From positions 1 to 40,054 of the forward strand of contig VGSF01000038.1 of NCBI GenBank assembly GCA_016875165.1: DNA of 40,054 nucleotides, read 5' to 3'. A program made the translations under genes and the position numbers. How positions within the stretch are numbered: position 1 is the stretch's first letter; every line of letters starts with the position of its first letter. This DNA comes from Deltaproteobacteria bacterium. GTDB taxonomy: Bacteria > Desulfobacterota > SM23-61. Of the stretch, positions 1-8,412 are shown piece by piece. The notes under the pieces are model-generated. The model was given only the letters and a program-made list of their open reading frames with translations, did not search any database and was not told where the DNA came from.

Positions 1-1315
1 GGGCGTATCCGGCTTGCCCTGAAACGTCCATCTTCCGGGCAGGCCCTGAACCGTGCTGGTTCAGGGGGGGTGGGGCATGGGCCTTGGGAGCAGGTTTTGA
101 TTTGACCAGCCAGAGGCCCAGGTGTTTCAAGATGGCCTTGATGACCTCCTGGTCTTCAATGAACGCCAGGATCCGCATGATTCCCCCACACTTGGGACAG
201 GTCAGGGGATCGACTTCGTAGATTTTCTGAATGAGCCGGGCCCAGTTCTTCCGGTATTCTTTCGAACTCTTATCCGCTTCCAGGATGGCGGGGACCCCGT
301 CGTCTTCGGTTTCTTTCCGCTTTCCCCGAGAGACATTGCTGTAATACCCATAGTACCGAACCATCTGTTCGCCCCGGTCCGGGATATGGGAACACATGGC
401 GGCCAGCCATTCCAGGGCATCGAAGACCTTTTCTTCAGTTCCGTCTTTCGCCCGGTAAACCACCTTTGACGGCTCTGGGAGATATTGCATCCGTTCCTGG
501 GAGAAGGACGCCCGGATAATGTACCGGGCCAGGTTCTCCATAGCCGTATCATCAGTGGGAGATATGCGGTTGCCGCAGAAGACGTGGAATCCGGAATGCC
601 GCCATGTGGAGAGCATGGCGATCATCTCCTGTGTGATCTTTCTCTTGTTCAGGAGCATCTTGAACACCTTGTGTTGGAAGATAGCCTCCAGCTTTTTCAA
701 CTCCAGGGGCGGGGCGACGCGGAACATGCCCCTGTTGCCGTAGAAACAGCCGTCCGTCACGAGAATGTGGGTGTGAGGATTGAATCCGAGAAAATCGCCG
801 AAAGTCTGCATGGCGATGACGGCGCCGGGGATGGAATCATTTTCGGGAACCACCTCCTGGAGAAAGACCTTCAGGGATTCCCAGGCGCAGCGGCTGAGAT
901 CGGCAAGAAGCTTCCGATCGTAGAGAAAGTAACGACGGAGAATTTTCGGGAGGCTAAAGACAAAATGCCGGTGAGGAATCTTCTTGAGGACATCCATGCA
1001 GAGCCACTCCCCGAATTCCACCACCCGCTTCTGATGGCAGGATGGGCAAAAGTGGCGGCGCTTGCAAGAAAATGCCAGCAAATATTCATGGCCGCAGTCT
1101 CCACATTTCACTCGGGCAAAGCCGTTGTGCAGATCGCCGCATTCCCGGTAGCGGGTAATGACCCTCTTGAGGTAGGGACGCCAGAACCCGTACGGCCTTT
1201 CGAACCGCTCCTCGTAAAGCTGAATAAAGGTCACAAAATGATCCTCCACGCACCGGTAATAATCGGAAGATTGCGGGTTCCGGGGGCGGTAAACGGTGGC
1301 AGGAGCAGATAACAT
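1..1315 (-). CDS. IS91-family transposase (partial, runs off the left edge)
   Basis: An open frame on the minus strand starts at ATG 1315 and continues without a stop to base 1, giving at least 438 codons. The N-terminal ~110 residues hold a zinc-binding region with CGDCGHEY and FCPSCHQKR cysteine pairs, typical of the transposase zinc-binding domain of IS91/IS801-like elements. A His-x-His motif follows in NPHTHILVTDG, as expected for the Y2 rolling-circle (HUH) nuclease core. A second CPKCGG cysteine pair lies near the C-terminal end. These enzymes move DNA by a rolling-circle mechanism without target duplication. The stop codon and the terminal end of the element lie outside the window, so intactness cannot be judged. 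The frame has no internal stop over the visible part. Confidence 0.92.
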   Translation of the reverse strand, partial: MLSAPATVYRPRNPQSSDYYRCVEDHFVTFIQLYEERFERPYGFWRPYLKRVITRYRECGDLHNGFARVKCGDCGHEYLLAFSCKRRHFCPSCHQKRVVEFGEWLCMDVLKKIPHRHFVFSLPKILRRYFLYDRKLLADLSRCAWESLKVFLQEVVPENDSIPGAVIAMQTFGDFLGFNPHTHILVTDGCFYGNRGMFRVAPPLELKKLEAIFQHKVFKMLLNKRKITQEMIAMLSTWRHSGFHVFCGNRISPTDDTAMENLARYIIRASFSQERMQYLPEPSKVVYRAKDGTEEKVFDALEWLAAMCSHIPDRGEQMVRYYGYYSNVSRGKRKETEDDGVPAILEADKSSKEYRKNWARLIQKIYEVDPLTCPKCGGIMRILAFIEDQEVIKAILKHLGLWLVKSKPAPKAHAPPPLNQHGSGPARKMDVSGQAGYA

Positions 1316-1514
1316 GGGGAATCAGTCGGGTTTTGGGTTGCATGCTTGCGCCTTTGATATAATCATCATTTGATGAGTTGTCAAGGAAAATCTTTAGCCC
1401 CCTGAAATTCCGCCATAAGGACGACAGGAGGGATGAGGGGAGGGGATTTTAAGGAAAAGAGAGGGAAGGAGTCGGGTCTCCTGCGAATTGAAGAAAAAGT
1501 TATCCCTTTAGCTT

Positions 1515-1778
1515 TTGGGGATAGAAGGCGATCCTTTGCGGGAGAAAATCGAGATGATCCTGGGGGCTACCGACTGGTCAGCCAACCTGGCCCGCCAGCT
1601 TCTGGCCTTCAGCCGCCGGCAGGTGATGGAGATGAAGGTGTTTTACATGTCCGGCTATCCGGATGAGGCCATTATTCGGCATGGTATTTTGGGGGAAGGG
1701 GCAAATTTAATTCAGAAACCTTTTTCGTTGGAGGCCCTGGTAAGCAAAGTCCGGGAGGCGCTGGACCAGGAAAAATAG
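1515..1778 (+). pseudogene. Deletion remnant of a hybrid histidine kinase (HisKA piece fused to REC tail)
   Basis: This short frame joins two non-adjacent parts of a hybrid kinase. Residues ~4-40 match the second HisKA helix seen in the paralogue at 3608-4864 ([23 protein letters not shown]). The remainder is the C-terminal end of a receiver domain (FYMSGYPDEAI, IQKPFSLEAL). The ATPase domain and most of the receiver are missing, so it cannot work as a kinase. The join lies at about 1634-1640, at a Lys-Val pair (AAGGTG) that would occur in both parental segments, which fits a microhomology deletion. The frame opens with TTG and has no convincing ribosome binding site. Confidence 0.8.
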
Positions 1779-1818
1779 TGCGGAATGCACATGGCGGAAT
1801 AAAAGCAAAGAAAGAAAT

Positions 1819-2091
1819 GTAACACTTTAGCTCTTTGAAAAAAGATGTGTTGTAAAGGCCAAGGGATTCCAGGGACCGGGGGCCTGGTCCCGCCATGGCG
1901 GGATTGGAATCATAAGGCGCTTATTTCTCCGCATATGGGGCGGGCAAGAACCCCCGCCTCCTCCGGAGGAAAATATCTTTTGTCCTCGTGGCCAAGCGGA
2001 ACCCCAACCGATGCTTCCGGCGCGTTCCGCTCTATCCCCCGGCCTTCAACAAAGGCTTTAATACCATTTTTTCAAACCGCTAAACTGTTAC
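1819..2091. mobile_element. MITE copy 1 (273 bp, IS66-like ends)
   Basis: This non-coding element starts GTAACACTTTAGC and ends with the inverted form (its reverse complement starts GTAACAGTTTAGC), with about 25 bp of imperfect terminal inverted repeat rich in TTTGAAAAA. A second copy at 26134-26408 is similar along its whole length. Both contain the palindrome CCCGCCATGGCGGG followed by the same GATTGGAATCATAAGG block. Open frames inside the copies change frame relative to each other, so the unit is conserved as DNA rather than as protein. GTAA ends combined with the 8-bp duplication at copy 2 are the known hallmarks of IS66-family transposition. No clear target duplication is visible at this copy. 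Confidence 0.75.
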
Positions 2092-2310
2092 CAATTTTTA
2101 TTGAATGAGGGGATCGGAAGCGTTTGGTAAACAAGGCATTGACGATCCTCTCCAAAGAGACCGCCTCGCGGGAAACGGCCATGGCGCAGATCGAGAGATA
2201 CTGACCGGAAAGAAAAAGAAGCTTTAGAGTCAGCATATGGGAAGTGCAAATTTAAAATGGGATATTAAATTTGTATTGACAGAGGCTTTGGATTCAATTA
2301 CCATTGACTC
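2092..2310. other. Intergenic stretch with a possible coding scrap
   Basis: Between the MITE and the DUF4143 gene, bases ~2125-2205 can be read on the plus strand as a short open stretch (NKALTILSKETASRETAMA) that ends in TGA. It has no start codon of its own and looks like the tail of a lost gene. The family is not recognised. The final 80 bases are AT-rich and probably hold the promoter of the next gene, but no clear -35/-10 pair stands out. Confidence 0.3.
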
Positions 2311-3519
2311 ATGACTTATATCCACAGACAAATCGAATCCAAAGTGAAAAGCTTGCTTGCTACCTTTCCCAGCCTGGCGGTAACCGGCCCCAGGCAATCG
2401 GGGAAGTCCACCCTCCTGATTCAAACTCTCAAGGAATACAAGTATGTCAGTTTTGATGACCCTCTATTCCGAGACCAATCCCTTTCTGATCCCCATTTTT
2501 TCCTTGATTCGATTGGGGCCAAGGTCATTATCGATGAAATCCAGCTTTCTCCTCAAATCCTCTCTTACGTCAAGATGAGGATAGACCGGGAAAGAACGAA
2601 AAAAGGACTTTATGTTTTTACCGGTTCACAGCAGTTTTCCATGATAAAAAATTTAGGGGATTCCCTGGCCGGAAGAATTGCCCTGCTGGATTTGCTCCCT
2701 TTATCAGTCCATGAAAAAAAGGTGGCGCTTCCCATAAAAAACACACTCGATTATTTGGTCGATGCCTGTTTGCGGGGAAGCTACCCGGAGGTGGTAACCG
2801 ATGCCGCCCTCGAATCAGGGGCCTGGTATGGTTCTTACGTCCAGACCTATCTCGAACGCGATGTGCGGAACATCTACAATATTGGAAACCTCAGGGACTT
2901 TCAGCGGTTTTTAAGGCTTTTAGCCACCCGATGCGGACAGATATTGAATCTATCCGCTTTTGCCGGGGATATCGGCCTGAGTGTCCCCACGATTAGAAAC
3001 TGGCTTTCCATCCTTGAAGCGAGCCGTATGGTCTATCTGTTACCGCCCTATTATAATAATCTTGGAAAACGGATTACCAAGGCCCCTAAAGTTTACTTCC
3101 TGGATTGCGGCTTGGTCTGCTACCTGGTAGGTTTGAGAGACAGGGAGCATTTGCTGAAGGGGCCCATGGCGGGTGCGCTCTTTGAAAATTTTTACATCCA
3201 GGAAACCGTAAAATTTTTCTTGAATCGAGGAGAAAGGCCGCCACTTTACTATCTGAGAACAAATAACAACCTTGAAATAGACCTTCTCATTGAAGGGCCC
3301 GTACAAACCCTCCTGCCCGCTGAATTCAAGCTGACTAAAACGCCAAACCTGTCTATGGGGTCAAATATTTCCAGGGTGAAAAAAGCATTTTCCGCCCTTC
3401 CTTTCACCAGGGGGGTCATCCTTTGCCTGGCCGACCAAGCGATCCCTTTGAGCCCGGAAATTTCGGTATTGACCTTTGATCATTTTATAAAAACTCTGGA
3501 GACATTCATAAAAACATAA
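2311..3519 (+). CDS. AAA-family ATP-binding protein with DUF4143 domain
   Basis: The product has 402 residues. The N-terminal AAA_14-type ATPase carries a P-loop (GPRQSGKST, ~27-35), a Walker B strand (VIIDEIQ, ~91-97) and a sensor-like TGSQQF. The C-terminal half is DUF4143, with the winged-helix-like LSVPTIRNWLSILEASRMVYLLPPY region reported here only by position (~225-255) and a late ELDxxIE-like strand (LEIDLLIEG), reminiscent of the PD-(D/E)xK fold in this family. Length matches the family. The biological role of these ATPases is not settled; they are abundant, frequently transferred and often occur in several copies. A paralogue lies at 12669-13892. No strong Shine-Dalgarno precedes ATG 2311. 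Confidence 0.9.
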   Translation: MTYIHRQIESKVKSLLATFPSLAVTGPRQSGKSTLLIQTLKEYKYVSFDDPLFRDQSLSDPHFFLDSIGAKVIIDEIQLSPQILSYVKMRIDRERTKKGLYVFTGSQQFSMIKNLGDSLAGRIALLDLLPLSVHEKKVALPIKNTLDYLVDACLRGSYPEVVTDAALESGAWYGSYVQTYLERDVRNIYNIGNLRDFQRFLRLLATRCGQILNLSAFAGDIGLSVPTIRNWLSILEASRMVYLLPPYYNNLGKRITKAPKVYFLDCGLVCYLVGLRDREHLLKGPMAGALFENFYIQETVKFFLNRGERPPLYYLRTNNNLEIDLLIEGPVQTLLPAEFKLTKTPNLSMGSNISRVKKAFSALPFTRGVILCLADQAIPLSPEISVLTFDHFIKTLETFIKT

Positions 3520-3538
3520 ACCATAAACCAAAGAGAAG

Positions 3539-3718
3539 GTGCGTCTGGAGTTAAGCGCCCCCCATGAGATTGAACGGGGTGTAAGACGGCTCTTAGCCAA
3601 TAAGATTTCAGGAACCATGGTTGGCATCTGGCTGCTTATTCCCGAATATCTCAGAATGGGAACATGGGACTTGCTCAAATCCTGGAGTGGGTTGCCTGAT
3701 GAACGGGTCCAACCCCTC
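3539..3718 (+). pseudogene. N-terminal fragment, probably of a transposase
   Basis: A plus-strand frame starts at GTG 3539 and reads a plausible protein start ([20 protein letters not shown], then [11 protein letters not shown] and [10 protein letters not shown]). Near base 3718 the sequence becomes the antisense of the neighbouring kinase gene, so the rest of this protein is lost. The residue pattern resembles N-termini of DDE-type transposases that I recall from deltaproteobacteria, but I cannot name the family with certainty. It matters because it marks the breakpoint that removed the end of the kinase on the opposite strand. Confidence 0.45.
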
Positions 3719-4864
3719 CGGGTGCATAAGCAACAAACGCTGGGCTAACTCCCGACCGCTCATCCCGGGCATCACCACATCCGTTACCAACAGGTGGATC
3801 TCTTCTTTGACCTTCTCACAGATGATCAACGCCTCGCCCCCATTAGCTGCCTCCAATACCCTATATCCCTGCCTCTTCAACACCTGCGCCGCCAGTCGTC
3901 GTACATCCTTGTCATCTTCCACTACCAGAACGGTCTCTCCCCCACGGGGAAGCTCCCTTTCCATTGGCTTCCTTTTCTCCTTCTCCAAAGGTTCATCCAC
4001 CCGGGGGAGGTAAACTTTAAAGGTAGTACCCATTCCCGGCTCGCTGTAAACCCAAATATTTCCGCCACCCTGTTTCACGATTCCGTAAACCATCGCCAAA
4101 CCTAAACCCGTCCCCTTGCCCTTCTCCTTGGTCGTAAAAAAAGGCTCAAAGATCCTATTTTTAACCTCCGGCGTCATCCCTACTCCCGTATCCATCACCG
4201 CCAGCATCACATAGCTTCCCGGAATTACATCGGTATGGGTGCGGGAATACGTCTCATCCAATTGCACATTGGCCGTCTCAATGGTAAGTTTTCCTCCCCC
4301 CGGCATGGCATCTTTGGCGTTGAGAGCTAAGTTTAAGACTACCTGTTCAATCTGCCCGGGGTCTGCCTTCACCCTCCCCAAATCCTCGGCCAGCACATTC
4401 ACCAGTTCAATGTCTTCTCCAATGACTCGACGCAGCATTTTATTCAGGTCTTTTAAGAGATTGTTGAGATCGAGAACCCTCATCTCCATCACCTGGCGGC
4501 GGCTGAAGGCTAAAAGCCGGTGGGCCAGTTCCGCCGAGCGATTGGTCGCGTCGAGGATCATCTCGATTTTTTCCCGCAAGGGATCACCCTCTTTAAGGTC
4601 GAAGAGGGTCAGTTGACTGCATGCTTTAATAAGAGTGAGAGCGTTATTGAAGTCGTGGGCTATCCCCCCGGCTAACTCGCCGATAGCTTCCATTTTCTGG
4701 GCGTGAAGAAGCTGGGCTTCCAAATTCTTTTTTTCGGTTATAGGGATAACGAGTTCCAAGGCTGCGGTGATATTTCCATCTTTATCCTTATCCTTAATTG
4801 GGGTCGCAATAATTTTGGACCAGATTGTGTTCCCTTTGATATCTTTTCCCGTCTGTTCGTGCAC
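3608..4864 (-). CDS. Hybrid histidine kinase, C-terminal part (frameshifted and 3'-truncated)
   Basis: This frame supplies the end of a PAS domain, then HisKA with the phospho-acceptor His70 in [10 protein letters not shown], an HATPase_c domain ([14 protein letters not shown]-box, MDTGVGM G1 box, GTGLGLAM G2 box) and a receiver domain with Asp362 in VTDVVMPG. It belongs to the same gene as the frame at 4738-5493, which provides the upstream REC and PAS parts. The receiver stops after LLLMHPE. The last ~35 residues before the stop at 3608 are antisense of the fragment at 3539-3718, so the receiver lacks its conserved SGY and Lys-Pro segments. The kinase core looks intact in sequence, but the gene as a whole is probably dead. 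Confidence 0.85.
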   Translation of the reverse strand: MHEQTGKDIKGNTIWSKIIATPIKDKDKDGNITAALELVIPITEKKNLEAQLLHAQKMEAIGELAGGIAHDFNNALTLIKACSQLTLFDLKEGDPLREKIEMILDATNRSAELAHRLLAFSRRQVMEMRVLDLNNLLKDLNKMLRRVIGEDIELVNVLAEDLGRVKADPGQIEQVVLNLALNAKDAMPGGGKLTIETANVQLDETYSRTHTDVIPGSYVMLAVMDTGVGMTPEVKNRIFEPFFTTKEKGKGTGLGLAMVYGIVKQGGGNIWVYSEPGMGTTFKVYLPRVDEPLEKEKRKPMERELPRGGETVLVVEDDKDVRRLAAQVLKRQGYRVLEAANGGEALIICEKVKEEIHLLVTDVVMPGMSGRELAQRLLLMHPEGLDPFIRQPTPGFEQVPCSHSEIFGNKQPDANHGS

Positions 4865-5493
4865 AACTTTTTCGGTTCCCTTTTAAAAAATATTTCGGAC
4901 ACCACACCGGGGACAAACCTCTGTCCGTTGGTTATAGGTTGAATAGCAAACTCTACCTCCACCTTTCCAAAAATTTGTTTGAGGACTTTGTTCGCCCAGA
5001 GAGTTCGATAGTCTTTTGAAATAATGGCAAGACCGGCTCCCATATTTTGGGTAACTGCTTCCAGCTTTTCTCGTTCGGTTCGGAGCGCCTCCTCTGCACG
5101 TTTGCGATCGTTACGTTCTTCAACTTCCCGTAATGCTCGATTTACTGCGGGCCCAAGCCGCGATAGGCCCTGTTTAAGGACATAATCCGTTGCGCCTCTT
5201 TTGAGGGTTTCAATGGCTAATTCTTCTCCAACAGTTCCAGAAATGAATAAAAATGGGATATCGGGACATTTTTCCTGGGCAATGGCCAGCGCGGACAAGC
5301 CATCGAAAGAGGGCAGTTTATAATCAGCCAGGATAAGATCCGGCGCAAAATCTCCAAGTTCTTTCAGGAAGGTCCCTTTTGTTTCCACCCGCCTTGATGC
5401 AAATTCAAATCCCGCTTGGCGTATTTCGCGCTCCATCAACTCGGCGTCAGCGGAAACATCCTCCAATATCAAGATACGTAACTCTTTCTCCAT
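4738..5493 (-). CDS. Hybrid histidine kinase, N-terminal REC-PAS part (frameshifted)
   Basis: An N-terminal receiver domain (residues ~5-125) has the phospho-acceptor Asp57 in LILADYKLPS and the expected acidic EDVSAD start. A linker coiled coil (AEEALRTEREKLEA) and a PAS domain follow. At about 4885 the PAS frame shifts: adding one A to the run TTTTTTAAAAGGG joins this frame directly to the one at 3608-4864. The last ~50 residues of this frame (after FFKREP) are therefore out-of-frame sequence. ATG 5493 is preceded by GGAAAGG at suitable spacing. The full gene is REC-PAS-HisKA-HATPase-REC, the same layout as the gene at 9501-11556. Confidence 0.85.
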   Translation of the reverse strand: MEKELRILILEDVSADAELMEREIRQAGFEFASRRVETKGTFLKELGDFAPDLILADYKLPSFDGLSALAIAQEKCPDIPFLFISGTVGEELAIETLKRGATDYVLKQGLSRLGPAVNRALREVEERNDRKRAEEALRTEREKLEAVTQNMGAGLAIISKDYRTLWANKVLKQIFGKVEVEFAIQPITNGQRFVPGVVSEIFFKREPKKLCTNRREKISKGTQSGPKLLRPQLRIRIKMEISPQPWNSLSL

Positions 5494-5559
5494 GGGAAAT
5501 ACCTTTCCAAATCGGATTATTGCATGTTGAAGGAAGATTGCCTAAAAACCGACGGACGA

Positions 5560-5632
5560 TGGATGACCGTTCACTTCGTTTGCTAAGACGATGGACGATT
5601 TTCGTCCATCGTCTCTCGTCCTTCGTTCTTTT
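5560..5632. repeat. Degenerate GACGATGGACGA word repeats with a perfect hairpin
   Basis: The gap between the receiver gene and the hybrid kinase is filled with variants of the word GAtGGACGA / tcgtcctt. Bases 5586-5598 and 5602-5614 form a 13-bp perfect inverted repeat (AGACGATGGACGA, loop TTT). The same vocabulary recurs at 6096-6136, 21650-21700 and 27810-27880. Confidence 0.65.
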
Positions 5633-6074
5633 ACCGAGGTAGTTGATTCAACAAAAGCCAATACAGCCCCAGTTCTGAGACTGCCTTGACGAAGCTCTCA
5701 AAATCCACGGGCTTGGCAATGTAACTATTCGCTCCGAGCCTGTAACTCTCCACTAAGTCCCGTTCTTCTTTTGAAGATGTTAATACTACCACTGGAATCA
5801 ATTTTGTCCGCTCATTCGACTTGATTTGACGCAGAACCTCCAACCCATCCACTTTGGGAAGCTTCAAATCCAGAAGGATCACTTTCGGATGGTGTTCCAC
5901 TTTCCGATAGGCGTAGGCGCCATTAGCAAAGATATATTCCAGGGCTTCTGCTCCATCTTTCACAACGTGAATTTTGTTGGATAGGTTGTGCTTCTTCAGC
6001 GCCCTGAGCGTCAGCTCAACATCATTGGGGTTGTCCTCGACCAAAAGAATTTCTACTTCGTTTGTAATAGCCAT
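5631..6074 (-). CDS. Single-domain response regulator (CheY/Rcp1-like)
   Basis: This is a 147-residue stand-alone receiver. It has the acidic pocket EDNPND (~13-18), phospho-acceptor Asp69 in ILLDLKLPK, the Thr/Ser switch in [10 protein letters not shown] and the conserved lysine in YIAKPVDF. The insert between residues ~50 and 62 ([14 protein letters not shown]) is typical of Rcp1-type regulators, which receive phosphate from phytochrome-like and hybrid kinases. There is no output domain. AAGGAGG lies ~10 bases upstream of ATG 6074. The neighbouring hybrid kinase downstream and the Cache kinase upstream are candidate partners. The sequence shows no damage. Confidence 0.92.
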   Translation of the reverse strand: MAITNEVEILLVEDNPNDVELTLRALKKHNLSNKIHVVKDGAEALEYIFANGAYAYRKVEHHPKVILLDLKLPKVDGLEVLRQIKSNERTKLIPVVVLTSSKEERDLVESYRLGANSYIAKPVDFESFVKAVSELGLYWLLLNQLPR

Positions 6075-6095
6075 TTTTCCCTTCCTCCTTAATTA

Positions 6096-6140
6096 CGATG
6101 GATGATGGACGACCGCTTCGCTAAGACGATAGACGAAAAA
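6096..6140. repeat. Degenerate GATGGACGA word repeats
   Basis: A short block of ACGATGGATGATGGACGAC and relatives lies between the receiver gene and the four-helix-bundle gene. It belongs to the same word class as 5560-5632 and 27810-27880. Confidence 0.55.
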
Positions 6141-6141
6141 G

Positions 6142-6540
6142 TCATCTCACTTTACAGAATGAATCTACCTTTCTTTCCATAGTAATGAGCATTGCAAATA
6201 CACGCTCATATTTATTGTCTAATGTTTCGAAAGTTTGCTTGTCGGTATAATTGCACTTTAATGCGAATTCAAGCCAGGTTTGGGTTTCTGCTGCTTCTTG
6301 TTCCGCATCCGATAACTTATTAACGAATACAGCTTTATATCTTCGTTTCCTCCAAGCTTCAGCAAGATTGGAGTACACCGATCTGGATGATCTGCGAATT
6401 TGATCAGTTAAGGAATATTTTTCCTCCTGTGGAAACCCTTTCGATATCTTAAATATTTCCATTGCAGTATCAAATGCAAGTCGATAAACTATCAAATCCC
6501 TCACACTATTTATCCTTTTCGTCTTTCGCTCTTCGTCCAT
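6142..6540 (-). CDS. Four-helix-bundle protein (23S rRNA intervening-sequence type)
   Basis: The product has 132 residues and is almost entirely helical. It carries the family signature RDLIVYRLAFD near the start, EEKYSLTDQIRRSSRSV in the middle, then NLAEAWRKRRY and ETQTWLEFALKCNY. This matches the S23/IVS four-helix-bundle family, named for genes found in 23S rRNA intervening sequences but common as free-standing genes of unknown role. A paralogue with the same signature blocks lies at 14103-14486. Both sit among two-component genes and next to short-word repeats, suggesting that they travel with this accessory region. The start at 6540 is plausible but not backed by a strong binding site. 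Confidence 0.88.
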   Translation of the reverse strand: MDEERKTKRINSVRDLIVYRLAFDTAMEIFKISKGFPQEEKYSLTDQIRRSSRSVYSNLAEAWRKRRYKAVFVNKLSDAEQEAAETQTWLEFALKCNYTDKQTFETLDNKYERVFAMLITMERKVDSFCKVR

Positions 6541-6573
6541 CTTCTTTTCCCCTTCCCCTTCCCCCTTCTTCCC

Positions 6574-8412
6574 TCATCCCTCGTCTCTCATCCCTCGTGG
6601 TAGTACAAAGTAGAACGTGGCCCCTTCCCCCACCTTCCCCTCTGCCCACACCTTTCCTCCATGCCGGTGGATAATACGCTGGACGATAGCAAGGCCTACC
6701 CCTGTTCCTTCAAATTCTTCAGAACTATGGAGACGCTGAAACACGCCAAACAACTTATTTACATACTGCATATCAAATTCCACACCATTGTCGTTCACAT
6801 AATAGATGTTTTCATTTTCGTCGGTACATCCTCCAACTTCAATCGTCGCGTTCTCTTTGGGTCTTGTGAATTTGACGGCATTGGAGGGGAGATTTATAAG
6901 GACCTGACGAATCATCGCCTGGTCGCCGTGAAAGGGTGGAAGCTCATTGATGTTAAATCCCGTTTTTCGTTCATGAGCGGCAGGTTTAAGTTCTTTAGAT
7001 ACAGTTTTTGCCATTTTCACCATGTCTATGTCTGAAATTCTTATTTCTTGCCGCCCTAAACGGGAGAATAAAAGAAGGTCGTCAATCAGTTGAGCCATCT
7101 TTTGGGTATTGCTCCGGATGATGTTCAGATACCGTTTGCCTTCGGCATCGAGTTTGCCAGTATAATCTTCCATGATCACACGGGAGAACCCATCAATTGC
7201 CCGAAGTGGCGCGCGCAGGTCATGGGAGACGGAGTAGGAAAAGGCTTCAAGTTCCTTGTTGGCAGCTTCAAGTTGAGCGGTTCGATCGCGGACGCGCTGT
7301 TCCAGCTCATCCCGGGAAACCATTATGGCTTTCAGGTTTTCCGACATCCGGTCAAATGCCCGGGAGAGTCCGCCGATTTTGTCCTTCGAAGCCGTCCCCA
7401 CCCTGTGTTCCAGGTTGCCGCCGCCGATCTCCTCGGCCCCTTCCGCAAGTTGCCTCACCGGACGGGTGATCGTGCGGGCGAAGAAGAGGCCCAGGAAGAC
7501 CACTGCTATGGAAATGGCAGAAGCGATTCCGGCTATAACCCACGCCAAGTGCACAACAGAAGCAAAGGCCTCGGCCTGGTCTACCTCGGTGATGATACAT
7601 ATTTTAAATTCAGGCAACCACTTGTAAGCGCCGATGACCGGCTCCCCGCGGTAATTCTTGTAGAACCCTACCCCGTCTTTGCCTGAAAGACCAGCATCGA
7701 CGCCCTCAGTGCGGACAGCTTTCTTCAGCGCATAATCCTGGGCAAACCGTGGCTCGGTGACGAAGAAGTTGAATGTGTTCACTAAGTAGGTATCTTCTGT
7801 GGGGCTCGTGCCGGTTTGCAGTCCAATGATTTTAGAAAGCTCCCCAAGGTCAAGCCGCCCGCCCACGACTCCCATAAGATTGCCCTGTTTGTCCTTGATG
7901 GGCGTGCTGATGGTCATGGCGGGTTTTTCCAGCGAAGGCGAGTAGTAAATGCCCTGGATATGGGTGCGGCTTTTGCCCTCGATGAAATAGGGATAGGTGT
8001 CTCGGTATTTGCCCTCTTGTTTCTCATCGGTAGAAGCTGATATCAGGCCATGGCGAGGACACATTAAGAACAGCTCAAAAAAACCACCGTATTTCAGTCT
8101 TGGCTTCAGATGTTCCTCGATGATGTTTCCCTTCGCCCTGTGATATGCAGGGTCAGGGGCCTCATGTTTTGCCAGCACCGAAGCATATTGCCTGACCAAG
8201 AACCGCTGGGCCAACTCCTCGATGTCACTTTTATTGTTTTCTATCCACCTTATTAGCTCGTTATTCTTGAAGATGTTAATGGAAACGAGGTGGTCTATGG
8301 TTTCCTGAACAATCGTTCGCCGGCCGTTATCGTAGGCAAGGTAGCCTACAATGGCTATGGGCACGATGGATAATAAAAGGAAAAGGATCGTTAGCTTGGG
8401 AGCCAGCTTCAT
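6574..8412 (-). CDS. Membrane sensor histidine kinase (Cache-HAMP-HisKA-HATPase)
   Basis: The product has 612 residues. A transmembrane helix at ~7-27 and a second at ~289-312 flank a ~260-residue periplasmic region that looks like a double-Cache sensor. HAMP follows at ~312-365, a coiled coil, HisKA with His397 in YSVSHDLRAPLRAID, and HATPase_c ending in GTGVGLAI and GGKVWAEG. Three usually strict positions look altered: INLPSNA where INLLSNA is usual, VNDNGVEFDM where the G1 box normally reads DNGVGFDM, and an Asn before it where Lys is common. The start overlaps the stop of the lipoprotein gene (ATGA, 8409-8412), so the two are translated together. The lipoprotein is the probable ligand-binding partner. 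Confidence 0.9.
   Translation of the reverse strand: MKLAPKLTILFLLLSIVPIAIVGYLAYDNGRRTIVQETIDHLVSINIFKNNELIRWIENNKSDIEELAQRFLVRQYASVLAKHEAPDPAYHRAKGNIIEEHLKPRLKYGGFFELFLMCPRHGLISASTDEKQEGKYRDTYPYFIEGKSRTHIQGIYYSPSLEKPAMTISTPIKDKQGNLMGVVGGRLDLGELSKIIGLQTGTSPTEDTYLVNTFNFFVTEPRFAQDYALKKAVRTEGVDAGLSGKDGVGFYKNYRGEPVIGAYKWLPEFKICIITEVDQAEAFASVVHLAWVIAGIASAISIAVVFLGLFFARTITRPVRQLAEGAEEIGGGNLEHRVGTASKDKIGGLSRAFDRMSENLKAIMVSRDELEQRVRDRTAQLEAANKELEAFSYSVSHDLRAPLRAIDGFSRVIMEDYTGKLDAEGKRYLNIIRSNTQKMAQLIDDLLLFSRLGRQEIRISDIDMVKMAKTVSKELKPAAHERKTGFNINELPPFHGDQAMIRQVLINLPSNAVKFTRPKENATIEVGGCTDENENIYYVNDNGVEFDMQYVNKLFGVFQRLHSSEEFEGTGVGLAIVQRIIHRHGGKVWAEGKVGEGATFYFVLPRGMRDEG

Noticed and set aside
485..1312. 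Plus-strand open frame of 275 codons
   Set aside because: It lies antisense to the IS91 transposase, whose zinc motifs and HxH are clear on the minus strand.
1845..2108. Plus-strand frame inside MITE copy 1
   Set aside because: The matching frame in copy 2 shifts relative to the DNA after a short shared stretch, so conservation is at the DNA level only.
2311..3519. DUF4143 ATPase as part of a toxin-antitoxin or defence system
   Set aside because: No partner gene is adjacent to either copy, and the family's role is unsettled.
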